Shown: one piece after another, positions 22,401 through 36,500 of the stretch
Layout of the letters: every line of letters starts with the position of its first letter
Numbering within the stretch: position 1 is the first letter of the stretch
NCBI GenBank assembly: GCA_003991915.1
Contig: RQTK01000003.1
Coordinates: 533,113 to 597,112 of the forward strand
Direction: 5' to 3'
Length of the DNA stretch: 64,000 bases
Source: Elysia chlorotica
Lineage: Eukaryota > Mollusca > Gastropoda > Plakobranchidae
The notes under the pieces: generated by a model
Told to the model about the DNA's origin: nothing
Databases searched by the model: none
The model's input: the letters and a program-made list of their open reading frames with translations, nothing else
Position numbers and translations under genes: made by a program

Positions 22401-25140
22401 TCTCTAATCAGGAAAAAAATTTTTGCACCATATTTTTTCTTCTTTGACCACCATTTACTCTTAATAAAAACATCAAACAAACAAAAACAATTAAAAAAAT
22501 AATATTTTCCTATCTTCCTCATCCCCCCTTTTTAATATTAGCTTTTAATGCCATTCAATTGTAAAACATCACTGATACAGTAATGAACATGTAAGATTCT
22601 AACAGGTGTTGAGTGTTGTTTTGTATATTCTTTATATTTTGCTTTGGACATGATACTGCCAGGCTTAAGAATCTTTATTTTGGGCTCATCTTGCATTATT
22701 CTCTATTTTTTATTGCTAATCTGAACATGTTGGCTATTTTTTTTTCAATCCCATATGTGCAATATTTATTGAAAGCAATGTTTCTTGTACTAAATTTTGG
22801 TCGTTATTGTAATGTTTTGTTCTTTGTTACATTTTGTTAATCCAACTTTAAGCAGAAGGGAGCAAGTGTGGAATAAATTTCTCCAGTCAAATACCATTTA
22901 AATTTACTATCTATAATCATAATGAATGCAAATATTTCTAATTCACTTAGAAAGCGATGTATTTGTAAAAACATGTCTTTTTTAACTGAATTAATTGTTG
23001 AGCAAATTCTATATTTTTTTCTTTGCTAATACAATGGCATTTTATTTTACCTATTATATTGCCATGGGTTCATGTCTAACAAGTTTTCAGAAGTTTCTAT
23101 TAGAGAAAACTTGTTTGTATGAGAATAAAATTTTGTGAAGGACAATTTCCACAGCTGGTTGCAAAATAGTTGAACATTATAATTTCTCTCACTTTTTTAT
23201 TACAGTGTATAAACATAAATTAATTTTTCTTGATATGTGTTTTGAAATTGTATTCCATTTTATTTACAATTACATCAATATCAATTTTGAAACACTATTT
23301 TTCCACCAATGTTCTCATCTGAGAGGGTAAAAAAAATCAATAAGTTGTTATCAATAAAATTATGCTATTGTAAATCATGTTTTAGAATTGTATCTTTTTT
23401 ACATGCAGATGGTAGTTATTTTTTTGTTTGTTTTTTTGTTGTTGCTGTTGTTTTTTTTTGTGGGGGGGTATTTTAGGATTGATCGTTTTTTAATTACTTT
23501 CTCTTCCCTTATTCATTTTTTTAACTTTTTGCTTTACCTTTTTTTACCTTAAATGCGAAAAGAAGCTTTGTAAGAAATTTAGTTTTTTGGGTTTTTGAGT
23601 TCGTGGTTGCTTCAGGTTTATTAAACTTTACATTGCAGTAGTATATGAATGTGACCCTCCAGAATTTCATTGTACTAAAGTAGAAAATGTGATATTTTGA
23701 AATGTATATAGCAAAAGGCAGCAAGAAAAATGAAATGTGGTGTTTTTTATTTGATTTTTTTTATTATTATTAAATAATTAGCTTGTGTGTGTTGTTCTTC
23801 AAAGGCATAATTTTAGTTTGGAAAGTTGTTAATCTATGTGTATGGTGTGATAATTATATTTTTCTGATATTGAAATCATATAATTCTCACTGTGTGTTGC
23901 AGAATTTTTGTTTCACATGCATTGGTTTTTCTACTGTTAAAACAAAAAACAAAACATACACTATTTTAAGTGTTAAAAGAAAACACAGACTTCAATTGTC
24001 ATAAATGTCAAAAGAATAGAAAAAGAAAGGTGAAACATAAAGTAATCTGAATTGTGAAATTTTACAATGCAACTACATGTAATTAATACAGGGTTGAGAG
24101 GGAAAAGCCAAATGAAAGTTTATATAATGATGCATGTATACAGCATCACTAGAGGGATTATTTAGATGGGTTACACAGAACCCAGTGAAGTGATAGGGTT
24201 GATCACAGATTTGAACATCAAGTCATTTAACTAGTGCAAGATATACATTTATGTCAAAGTGAGCTAGCCACATGTGCAGGATTAACTTACAGTATTGAAT
24301 TAAGTTTTTTCTTTTTTGTTTCATAATAATAAAAGTAATAATGTACAGTTTTGTATGTAGCTCATAACCACCACTGTAACTAGTGTAAAGTTGGGCTTCA
24401 TGTGTAATCAATACAGGTCCAAAAAATGAATGTACAAATTGACTATGTTGAAGATTTAAAACCTGCAGAATCATAATGTGAACAGATGTTTAAAAACCAA
24501 TAAGGAAAAGAAAAATTGTATGTGCGCAACTGCCTTCTTGTAGAACTATTTTATTTACATGCAAGTCCTACATACTATTCCAAACATGACACTTATTGTC
24601 GGATTTGTTTGAAAGAGAGAGAGAGAAAAAAAAAACATGTCAGGCAAGGCAAAATTTAGGACCTTCATTTTGACTTTAAAACTAGGTCTGTACCGGTACT
24701 GGTAGGAATACCAACATACTCTAATTAGTGAACAATATTTTGTTTAACAAAGTACAATTTGAAAATAGTAAACAGCACTCGAGTTTTGGCTTTACCCCTT
24801 CACTGACCAGTGATCCACTAAAAAATTCAACTAACAAAAAAAAAGTTAACAATAATTTAAACAAATTTCAGGCAAAACTAAACAATTTTTAAAATTTAAA
24901 TACAGGCTTTTTTTTTAAGGAACTAGTACCAACATATACTGTATTATGTTTTATGAACCCCACAGAATTAGACAGCTGATAATACACATTCAATATTTTC
25001 CTTAGTTGGATATAGTTAAATTTTCCAGAATGATTCCCTTTTAAATATTGCTCCTTGATTATTTGCTCCATTTGAAAATTTGCTCGTTCATTTCTTTTAT
25101 TCTAATACATTCTCAACTCAATTTGACATAGTTAATAAAT
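19432..25140. other. AT-rich intergenic stretch without recognisable genes
   Basis: About 5.7 kb with homopolymer runs, a TTTC tract near 20694-20712 and only short family-less frames (for example 20094-20297 minus, 22613-22840 plus). A phrase at 19446 (cagtggtctccgcttata) resembles one end of a mariner-type transposon, but no partner end was seen. Confidence 0.5.
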
Positions 25141-26310
25141 ATTTCCACAAAGAAAAGACAATTTTGGGTTAGGCGGAGTCGTGTTGAAGTGGTTTCAGTC
25201 ATACCTTACAAACAGATCACAAGCGGTAGCCATAAATGGAAACTTGTCTGGTTTTAAAACTCTCAGTTTGTGTTCCACACGGCTCGGTCCTTGGTCCTAT
25301 CCTCTATACGCTCTATTTAAGACCTCTTTCCAACGCCATTAGACCCCTTGAAATTAATAAAACACATGTTTGCTGACGATACTAAGCTTTATAAATCTTC
25401 CACTCCATCAAAATTCATTCTGTTATTGACAATTTGGAGGCGTGCTGCGAGATCATACGAGGTTGGATGTTGAGCAATAAATTGAAGCTGAACGGTAACA
25501 AAACTGAAGTACTTTTATGTGGAGCAAGCCACAATATAAATAACATGCCAAATCTAAACCTTTCAATAAATAAAAACCTGGTTGAAGTTTGTCTTACGGC
25601 AAAAAATCTACACATGATTCTCGACAGTTCTCTTACTATGGATGATCGCATCAACAACATAACTGAAATATTATATTACGAACTTAAAAAGATCAAATGA
25701 ATGAAGAAATGCCTCGACTCTGAGTCACTTAAAACGGTGGTGTATGCATTTGTGCTATCACGCCTAAACTATTGCAATTCTTTGTTAGCTGGTCTCCCTA
25801 GTTGTTGAATGCATAAATTACAGAGAGTTCAAAACATAGTGACCTGACTTGTTTTAGAATTAGATTTCTTTGACAAAGTTGAAAACCAGTTTTACTCATT
25901 TGGTCAGAATCCTTCATTGGCTCCCTGTTTCGGCTACAATTGAATACAAAATTGCTTTTCTTTGTTTTAAAGCGCAAAATAACAACCCACAAACCTATCT
26001 CCCCATACAATCCTGGACACCAGTTACGATCTGAAAACAAAAATCTTTTGCAGATTCCAAGGACCAATCTTGTATCATATGGAGATCGATCCATTTCCGA
26101 AGCTGGCCCCACTGTTTGAAACTCTCTACCTCTTTCTATTAGATCAATCTCTAGTGAGTCCCTTTTAAGAAAACATTTAAAAACATTTCTTTTTCAAAAA
26201 TATCTCTCTAATTAGAATCTGTTACCCATGTTTATATACTTTTATCTTCAATAATGTAAAGTGGTTTGATACTCCGGTGGAAAGCACTATGTAAGTGAAA
26301 TTATTATTTT
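25141..26310 (+). mobile_element. 5'-truncated, decayed CR1-like LINE
   Basis: The plus strand carries ordered RT pieces. FADDTKLYKSS, the catalytic FADD motif, is at 25369-25380. Next is an open stretch 25434-25700 with WMLSNKLKLNGNKTEVLLCG and LDSSLTMDDRINNI. Then come VLSRLNYCNSLLAGLP (about 25755-25803) and HWLPVSATIEYKIAFLCF (about 25922-25975). It ends in a tail of the type ggaaagcactatgtaagtga followed by an ATT-rich run near 26280-26330. Stops and frameshifts show it is inactive. Confidence 0.85.
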
Positions 26311-27080
26311 ATTAGTATTGTGTATTTATGGTGGACTTTTGGATAGCTTCACAAAAATTGGATACATGAGCTATTAAATGATGTACAAAGTGCACGAGTC
26401 TTTACATTCCAATCTAGACCTACAGCCAAACCACCCCAGCTTTTATACTCTGAGTCTGACTCTCATAAAATATCATACTTTTTCTGGATTTGGTACATGA
26501 TGTATGTACATGTATTTAAAAAGCTAAATCAATTCGTACAAACTACAGCTAAGCCATCAAAAGTATGTAAATATTACATGTATACCAATAATTTTTTTTT
26601 TTATAAGTCTGTGGCTATAAATAATGTATGTTTTGTTTTTAAAGGCAGGCAATCATAGTGCTATAATTGTTTCTTGTCTAGTTATAGTATAACTTGTTTG
26701 CATACTGAAAATTAAAGTCACCTTTGAAATTTCTTTTCTTTTCTAAATTGGCAAAATAATGTCATAGTCATAATTGACAGAAATCTGTACAGGTACTCAA
26801 GATTTTGTGCCTATTGTTAGCTTTGAACTCAGCGAGGAGAGTAGCAGCGTTTATTCATATGCTCTTCATTCTATTCTATGCTGCTAAGTCAAAGTCCAAG
26901 TTCAACAAGACGTATGGGCTTGTTACACGCTCACACAAGGTCGTTAGCGTGTTGTACAACAGTATTGTGCAGTACAGTCAGAGTCCGACCAGCTTGCTAT
27001 AACACGCTCTATACAGTCGTGAGCTAAGCTTACTACATAAAGTTATGATCACACGGAGGCCTCGGTCTAGCCCTATGTGG
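26311..27080. other. Intergenic, nothing recognised
   Basis: AT-rich sequence between two LINE relics. The small frame at 26805-27002 has no family signature. Confidence 0.5.
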
Positions 27081-28790
27081 TCTACATATAGTCCAAAAAG
27101 GCTACCAGAAAGAAAAAAACAACAATTGGACTGTTTAAATACAGCTCATTAAGAAGTCCAGTTGATGAATGTGGCTGTTTTAGGAAGCTGATTCCAAATT
27201 TGACAATTGTAAGTTCTTTAAAATGAAGTTGTTTTTTTTTATCCAGCATGCAACGTATGGGCAAAGTAGTTACTTGGAAGGTGTTATTGAGATTTGGTCT
27301 TAGAGGGAGGAGGGAGGTTCTTATTAAACTTAATCTTAAGTTGTCCAATTGCGCGTATAAGAAAAGGTGATGCTCCACCGGTTCATACATGTGGTCACAC
27401 AGCAGGCACATTGGGGGGAAGTTGAAGCTGTATTCTGTTTTGAAGGAGGTTCAGTTGTATGTGTTCAGTTCTAAGTCAGAAGATTGTGGATTGATCTTTT
27501 CTGGAGAGGAAGTTGATGTTATCACTTGGTTTTGGTGCGTTCATGTGTTTAAAAACTGCTCTTCCTGTCTTGCCCATGGCCCAATCATGATTTATGTTTG
27601 CTTTTATGGCTTGCTTTGCAGTGTTCAGTGTAACAGGTGTGTCTGGTTGATCCAGTCGATATTCCTCTTTTGTAAGTCTGCTCTGTCATTTTCAGGTGTG
27701 TTAGAGTGTTCTGGGACCCATTGCATTGTCAGGTTGATGCCAACGGATGCCATAAGGTGGTGTGAGCTTTGCATGATTGTTCTTAAATTTTGGTTGTCCA
27801 TATTCTCTAAGGCTTTTACATGTAATACTGACAGTGAATAAGTGAAAACTACAACATTTATTATTTTAGAGGGGTAGATTTATAAAAATAGTGCTTAGGT
27901 GGTACAGAGCTATTTCAACAGCCAACAGCTCGTAGTTGATGTATTTTCCTCCATGTGCATCAGAGAGCTTGTTGGAGCTGCCATCTGGGTACGAGATCAA
28001 GACTCCATATCCAGCCTTGGTGGTTCCTTTGAAAGCTGAAGCATTTGTATAGATGTGTATTCAGTCATCTGGGTAGCTGTTTATTTTTTTTTAATGATTT
28101 TGGGAGGAATTCATGAATTTACTCTTTGAATTTCTAATCTCTTTTGAGGCAAGTGGTGTTTTTCCCTGGTATCTGCTGGAGAATAGCCTTTGATTTCCAG
28201 TTGTCTACAAGTTTTCTATTTGGGTGTTGAGGGCTCACTCTTTTACTTTTTTTCTACCAACACTAAGGCTGCTTGTTCCCTGCGCATTCCAAGGGGTTCC
28301 CCATTGGCGCTGATATCACATGAGGCAGTTCATGCAGCTTGAGTGCATATGGATATTAGGCTGTTTCCATTTTGCAGGGCTGAACAGACATAGCCAAGAT
28401 AAAGGGCTCTCAGAGTTTGCTTATCTGATCCCCATGAGTTGCCTGCAAGTTTCTTAAGTAGCTGTAATCTTTTCTTTACTTTAGTTTTTATGTTCTGAAC
28501 ATGCCTTCTCAGGGGATGCTGTGGGTCTAGTTCAATTTCAAGGTAAGTTGGGTGATCAACTTTAGAAAGGGTTTCATTTCCAATGGTTAGTTTTAAATTT
28601 GCTTTAGCTGTTTCATGGCTCTTTGTATGAAGTTTTTGAATAAGTTTTGGAACCTCTTGAATGCTCTAGTTGAAAAAATCACTACTCACAGGCTTGTCTG
28701 ATGACCAATGCTCTGATTTCCTTTTCAAAATTCATACGACATGCCAACAACAGGGTTTTACAGATATCTGGACAAGTATAAGGGCTTTTA
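27081..28790 (-). mobile_element. 5'-truncated LINE with RNase H domain (Jockey/I-like)
   Basis: Read on the minus strand, an RT thumb segment (about 28600-28380) contains HPTYLEIELDPQHPLRRHVQ and later GNSWGSDKQTLRALYLGYV. An RNase H domain follows, with IYTNASAFKG (about 28062-28030), NYELLAVEIAL (about 27940-27905), VVFTYSLSVL (about 27850-27822) and NDRADL. The usual first and second catalytic aspartates appear as N and Y, so RNase H is probably dead. The 3' part (27411-27082) has a CLLC...H segment like the zinc-knuckle tails of such elements. Frameshifts are frequent. Confidence 0.8.
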
Positions 28791-30532
28791 TCAACATAAG
28801 GTACATGAACATAACATGAGACAAATTTTGTAAAGTAAATCCTTTTTTTTATTAAAACAAAAAAAAAAGGAAACGGTAAGTTTTAACTTAAATCTTCTCT
28901 TAAGTTTTAGTAAATATATGCAGTGGAAGCCTTATTTTTAATTATGTATACATATCTCTCTTATGATAATTGTTTAAAACATTTACAAAGAAGATGAATG
29001 TAAGAATATTTTACACAAATAAAATCAACAATAGAGTAAAATTTGGAATGGCACAGTGTTTAAGAAAGGCAAGATAAAAACAAATCTAACATAAACATTT
29101 TTTATCTGAAACATCTTTTTCTACAATTTATTCAAACATTACAACTGTCTGGATGAAACTAATTATTTGCGTTTCAAGTGTTGCATTTCTTCTTAATTTA
29201 GATATTTTGAATCCAAAGATTGAAGAGAAGAGCATTACAGGATAATGAAACACTTTGGAACACCAGTCAATACCATTTGGAGTCATATGCTTTGTGCAAT
29301 AATGATTGTAAAAATCAGGGAAGAACATTAAAGAAATTTTTATTTAATACTGATGCAAAAAACAATTTTAGCAATAGTATACACATGTATTAAAAAAAAA
29401 ACGCATCTTATGTAAAGACTAGATTACATTAACCGCTTCATGACGTGGCACTAGACAGCCTCGCGATGATCAGCACAGCACTTGTTGACGAGTTAGGGTC
29501 AAACTTAACTTTTTTTCCCTCAGAAATGAAAGTTGTCAAACAAAGGAATCTTGTAATATGTTACTATAATTATCATTCTTCCACGCCACCGAGAATGACA
29601 ATATAGGTTTTATGTAAACGCATTCTGAGGGGAAAAAAAGAGGAGTAGCGCCAGCATCTTAGGTTAATCTAGGAATTTCATAACTATATTATATTGTTTG
29701 GATTGTAATCAGCAACATTAAGAAGGTACATGCAATTCTTCTCATTCTAGTTTTCTACTCTACGGTAGGATAACTTTAAAAGGTTGCTTTTTTTTAATGA
29801 AAGGAAACCACTAGTAATAAATTATCACTTTTAGTCCACTTAGCAGCTCCCCTATAAAAACAAGTCCCTAGGGGGACTATTAAGTTTACATGTTTATTGT
29901 TATGTGTAGGCCTATAATTATAAACATGTAGACCTACACCAATAAGTTAAGTAGAATTTTTTTTTTTTTTTAAGAGTTTAAATCTGACCACTTAATGAAA
30001 TATGAAGGATCAAAAATATTTTCTACCTCAACGAACATCAGGTTTAACATATTGATAATATTCAATACAAGTTGTATATTAAAAAAAAAAATCATATATA
30101 AGATATTAAAAAATGTATGATTATAATTTCTCTAGAAGTGTAATAAGTATGATCCATTATTTTACCATAAATATTGATATCACTCCCTCTCACTAAATGT
30201 GACTGCATGTTTTCTTACTAGTTCCACAAAAATAAGAATGTAAATGGTTCCATTACAGCATTGAAAAGGCTGGTTGCAGTTGTATTATATATCATAACAA
30301 TAGTATATTACTATATAAAATGATTTAAAAAAAAAAAAAACAATATTAGTGGAATATATGCTGACAACAATAATCAAAAATGTTATCAAGATTGCAATTA
30401 TGATACAACAACAATGACACATTGACAGTATTAGTAACACAAATCATGTTTGGTGTCATCGCTAATCATGACAGATGCTCTTGCATCTTGTTGTTAATAT
30501 TGAGTCATCTCAGAGATCTACATTCACATGAC
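28791..30532. other. Intergenic / probable 3' UTR of the proximal LBP/BPI-like gene
   Basis: No coding potential was recognised. A minus-strand AATAAA at 29339-29344 and another near 28850 are possible poly(A) signals; neither is certain. The frame at 29128-29328 (minus) has no family features. Confidence 0.4.
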
Positions 30533-33500
30533 TTAATAGGGCTCAGCTGAGGAAAATAAAAGAATGAAAAAATTGATTTTTACTAAAACACCTTAGACAA
30601 AGAACAGATTAGATAAAATACACACTTAACTTACTAATTATATAATTATCTCGCATCCTTGTTATGGGTTATTATTTTTTCAATTTTGAAAACCCTTGGA
30701 TAGTTTAATGAGTATATAAATTTCCATTGTTATAATTCTACTTATTATATATAACAAAAAATCTTTACCATAACTAACTATTTTTCTCCGAAAAAGAAAA
30801 TCATCATCTTTTCACATGATTAGTTTTGCTTAATGTTTACATTTGATGAAATTGTTTAATTCTCATCCTTGAAAAAAAACACTGTGTATACCTTTTTACT
30901 TTATCCAACCTTTTTATGCACAATTTTTATGCTTTTACGACTCAGGGAGTCAACGCTGCTAATAGTATAATGTATTAACTGTCTTTGGACATCATGGGCA
31001 CAATATAGCCGTTACCGTACTGACGTGCTGTAAAAACAAATTCACTCACTCACCCTTGAAATAAAGAGCATTGTTTTTTTCAACCTTGTACTGCAAGTCT
31101 GTGCCTATAAGGAGATAACCCTGGAAAGAAAGTTAATAGGTTAAATAGTTACAGCTCTTTTTTTAAAATTTTATTAAACCTTTCCAAAACGAAAATTGGC
31201 ATATTTAGAACAATGGCGAAAGAACAATTTTGCATATTTTTCTCAGTTTTGATTTTAAAAAATGTGTATAGAAGCATATATCACTTATGAGATATTTGCT
31301 TGGGGTGGTAGATAGAAAGCTATAAAATAATGAGGAAAGTGAGAGTGTCATAAGTTGCATCATTTTTATGCAGGAAACAATAACATGCATACTGAGGTTT
31401 TGATTTAGCTTTTCACCAGCAGAGACTAGAACCTCAGAGGCTTGTCAACCATAGTCCTATCAACTGAGCTACTGTTTTCTTTAGGTTTATCATGTAAATC
31501 ATTTACGCTCTTGTCAATGACATGTAAAAGGCATGCAGAAGTAGATTAGGTACTTAGTTGGCATGGTTATTCAGGTCTCTTCATAAACAAGATCTACATC
31601 TATATATAGATCTACATCTCCGTTTCTATTTACTTCTAACTCAACTGCTCTTGGCACTGGCTCACTACATCTAGATCTAGATCTACTATACTACCACTAT
31701 AAATATATCATCACTAACAATATCAAAATGGTCATCCATCTCACCATCTAAGACATCTCAAACTTGCTCTCGAGTAAGTAATATCCTTCCTGATAGACCT
31801 GCTCCTTGGTTATAATTATATTGTTAGAGATTGTGGCTTTCAAGACAAAATCGAGTGTCAACATATAAACAAAGTATGAGCTGAAAACAGCTGTTATCTG
31901 CATTCAAAACAACAGTGGAAGGAAGTGGACCTCTTCTCTATTCCTATAAGAATAGTTTTGATTTATTTGACGGTATACAGAAGCTTTAGTCAACCATAAA
32001 ACACTACAGCAGCGACTTAACGGCCGTAAACACTACTAGGGTTAAGTAATGTAAAAGCAAACCTCTTGCAGAAGAAGAAATGTATTGTTGAACTGAACTC
32101 CACCAATCATAGGCAGCTCCACACCTTTTGCTGCAATAACTGATTTTGAAAAAAAGTGTTATGTTTTATATTAGATGAGGATATGTTCGATTTTACATTA
32201 AAAATATCCCTTTTTAAAGATACATCAAGAAAAAATACTTATTTTTTAAGCTATTAAACAGTTTTTGGAACAGGCAGGCATCTTATATTCCCATCCAGAA
32301 AAAGGTGTGCAGAAAATCAAGATATTATCTTTCTCTTAATTTCCAGTGAAAATGTCTCCTCATATTCAAAAGTGATACCTCCTCCAATGGCTCTGAAGGG
32401 CAACTGATTAGGATATTTGCCTTTGTATTCAAATCAGTACCACATTGATCCCTATTGATAGTGCTGTCTGATTTTTTCACAATTTTGAACATCTCAATTC
32501 CACAATTGAAAATCATTTTATGCCATGTCTAGGGATGTGCTATTTAACTTATGGTTTATAAATTGGCTTAAAAGTATTTGTCTTTTTCAAGAAATTAAAT
32601 AATTTTGTGTAAAAAATTCACCTTTGAAGCTTTTCCGGTTTTCCTTCATGAAAACAAGGCGGTTGTCTATTAGTATTAGTATTGCTTAAACAATTTTTTT
32701 TTTTCAACCATTTCTCAACAGCATATTCAGCTAGTCAATTTGAGAGCATGACTTGTTGAGTTTCCAGGAAATCAATTTGCATAATGTGGGCTTATTTTTT
32801 CTTTTTTGTTAATTTTTGTCTTTTTTACTTAAATTTATAAAGTTATTTCCTACACAAATTTAAAAAGGTTAAAAAAATAATCATTTTGATGTGATTTTGC
32901 CATATAAATAAACCAAACTGTTCACTGACTTCACTAAAGTATTTCTACTTGCCATTGAGATTGGGGATAACTGCAACGGTCAAAATTCCATCAATCACCA
33001 GGTTTAGCAAAGACGGCTAGAATAAGAGTGAATGAATCCATTAAAGCCAGTTTTGCTTTTTATGAACATTTCTTACTATCTAAAATCGAATACTTTATTT
33101 TCAAAAGGTTATAGATTACAATGGACCAAAGACTTGTTGACAGGACGAGAAAAAAAAACATTTTGATAAAGCACATTAAAACCTAATTTAAAATGTAATA
33201 CTAAGAGTAATCACAATAAAGTTTACATGATAAGATCAATGGAATCTACAAGACCTGGCTTTTAAGTCCCACTGAAAAAGTATGCTTTTATTTCAATATT
33301 TTCCTTGTAGGTTGTTTGAGGACGTGTCTAAGGTTGTCATCATAATGATAGTATATACACAATTAAAAAAAACAATGACTTACATGTAGTTTGCCAACAT
33401 CAGATTTCACTACAGACAGTTTAAAGCTGGAAGGAGAGAAATTGTATTAATATACATTCAAAGCAAGATTATTCTACATACAATCATGACCAATTTATAT

Positions 33501-36500
33501 TCAACAATCCTAGGCAATTAGTCAACTGATTTTTATAAGCTAAATACCTCTATTGAGGTGTTTGAATTGGTGATACCATGTTAATGAATTTCATGTTTAT
33601 TGCATTTATTGCTGTTTTTTTATTTGAACGCTTTTAATTACTTCAAAATCAAATTGTACCAAACTGCTTTGTGGCATATGAAATTTTCCTACTTTACTTT
33701 GTGCATGATGATCATAAGTTATATAAGGTGTATATAAACACATTATTGTCAAATGAATACTTTTAGATATATGGATCTGCTATGATAAAAATAATTCTTA
33801 TACCTGTACCAATTATTGGCAATATGAAAAATAAATAATTTATAGTTACATCATCCAGATAACTTTAACTTAAGTTAATGAGACAAATCATAGGCAGCAT
33901 ATATTATTCAAAACTGCAGAAAAACATGGAGTATTTTTTTTTTTACCTTGCATATCACCACTTACCTAGATCTAATTAATTATTACCCCCAAACAACAAC
34001 AACTAAAAAGACCCCAAAACAAAAATCCCCCCCAAAAAATTCAATGATTTGTTTCCACTGTAAATGAAATGTAGGTTAGATTTAGAAAACAAATATATCA
34101 AATAAAATCCACATCATGTATGACAAAACCCCTTGATTTAAATATTAAACATCTTATTCAATAAGACAATTGAGTTTATTTCGAAATATACCAGTCTGCA
34201 GATAACTTCGGGAGGAGAATTAATAATGAGTATATTGGTTTCAATAGATAAGAAGGTCAAACTGACTAAATTTGAAATCATTTAATAAAACTGTGTAAAG
34301 CAATTTCGATAATCTACCCTATTTTTTTCTCTTTACATCGTCGCTTTAAAATTTTGTACGTCAACATGGATAAGCCCTTAATCCCAGTTTACCTGTGGTT
34401 AGTGATCACCCCATTCAGTTTCTCCTCCATGATTTTTGGTTCGACAGTCAAGGATACATTCTGAATATTAAAAGGAAATTAAAGTAAGCCTGAGTATGCT
34501 TTTTTAGCAACGTGAATCATACACCTTTTAAGCACTGCCAAATTTTTTTCACTGACCTTCTACACTCTCTTTCTCTTTACGACTAAATTTTTATTACACA
34601 TATACAGCAATGCAGGCAGTGCTGAAGTCAAATAAATGTGGGGACCAGGATATTGCTCAATGAAGTAACATGCCAGGCTTAATAGATTAAGATAGAGAGA
34701 AATAATGTCCAGCTGACAGTTGAATATAAAGATGAAGAACTATTAAAAAAAAAAATATTTGTAAATAATCGTCCGTTTTTTACTTTAAAAATGTTTAATT
34801 CATTACTAATTTAATATGAAGATAGAAAAATATTGGCATGATTTAACACTCAATTGAAAATTATCCTATCCATTGATAAGAGGTCCATGGGGGAAAGGGG
34901 GCTCTAGGTGATAAAAAATTAAGTCATTAAGCTATGAATAGTGCCTTTATTGTGAAATCATTTTGATAAAGGAATAGGAGGCAATATTAGTTAAGTAAGA
35001 GGTTTAATTCAGTTACCTGTATGTGACATAAGCTGCTTATTGCCACATTTAAGTACATTACAATGCCAAATAGGAAAGGGAAAAGAATTTGCACTTACAA
35101 CATTGAGGGTAGCGAGGTAGGCTGATGCATTGTTCGGAGTTTTAACCCACATATTCACTAAAGTATCAAGTTCAACAGTCAATGTTTTACTGGTTATGAC
35201 TGCCTTTGGAATAGATGTTGAGCGTAGGTGAAGCTCCACAGAAGAGTTTGGGTATTTTTGTCCAATCTGCAAAGGAGAAGTTGAAAGGCAGTTAAAACAA
35301 TGGCATATCATTATTCAACTCAGAGGAACATGGATATTTTTTACTAGGTGGGAAGATGTTGTTGAGCATTTCCATGTTAGACACACAACAACAACAACAA
35401 CAAAAAGAAAAAAGAAACACCCTTATTTCTATACAACAGTATGTTCTATTCAGTTGATGAAGGTTATATCATAAATGTACCTGAAAAAATTCACCTTTCA
35501 TCATAATTTTATAACAGCAATTTGTACCTGAGGAATAATGGTTCCGATACACTTGAGCTTGCAAGTTGTATTCAAATATGATGCATCATCATCTGGAAGC
35601 TGGGAAACAATAGTTTCAAAATGGATTTAGTTCTTACTATAATGTTAAAAGTAATATATTTCCTTATGATATGTTTCTTATCACTAAATTAGCTCTGTTT
35701 TGAAATATTTTTTGTGCTATTGTGCTAAATTTGTCAAAGATCTAAATGGAAAAAAAGGAAAAGATTTCTTTTAAGCATACTTAATAAAAAAAAAACATAA
35801 ATTATCGGATACTTACATCCTTCTTTGTAACATTGTACTTCAGATAGCCATTCGTATGAGCCTGATATAAAAAGGTGTTTGGCGTATAATTGGTAACCCA
35901 AATATACACCATGCGGCTGTAGTCAGAACATGCTGGAAGAGGCTGGGGACTGAATGGTGCTTCCTTTACAGCAGCTTCCCAGAACACCTCTCCCTAACAC
36001 AAAAAAGTGAAAATGGAAAAGATTATTAAGACTTTAAAACGGGAAAATATCTCATTATATCTATTATCTATAGCTGCCAAAACCTGACGGAGATGTATTA
36101 ATAAATCTTCAGTCACAGAAACAATCTTAATATATATATATTATATATATATATAAAACGAATTAAGCAAAGATGCTTCAGTTTTTCCTTAATGATCTTC
36201 AAACCAGCCTTCTAAAGCAGGTCTATGTTGTAAGATCAACTAAACAAGGTGAGAGTCCCTATTTCCATAAAATGATGAAGCCCAAGTGCTATTTAAATTA
36301 TGAAGCACAAGATCCTGTTTCCATTTTATCCAAATCTCAAAGTCTTTTGAAATAAAAATAAAAATATATGGTTGGATATATGAAGTATCCCGATACCTTT
36401 CTAAATACACTGAGTACTCTCGATTCATCTATTGACTAATGGAAAACAATTTTCCTCTCATTTCATCATCATCATGTAGTGCCGCGGTTGGCATTGGCTA

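Noticed and set aside
27389-27841. 150-residue plus-strand open frame
   Set aside because: It is antisense to the RNase H region of the minus-strand LINE, whose motifs explain the openness.
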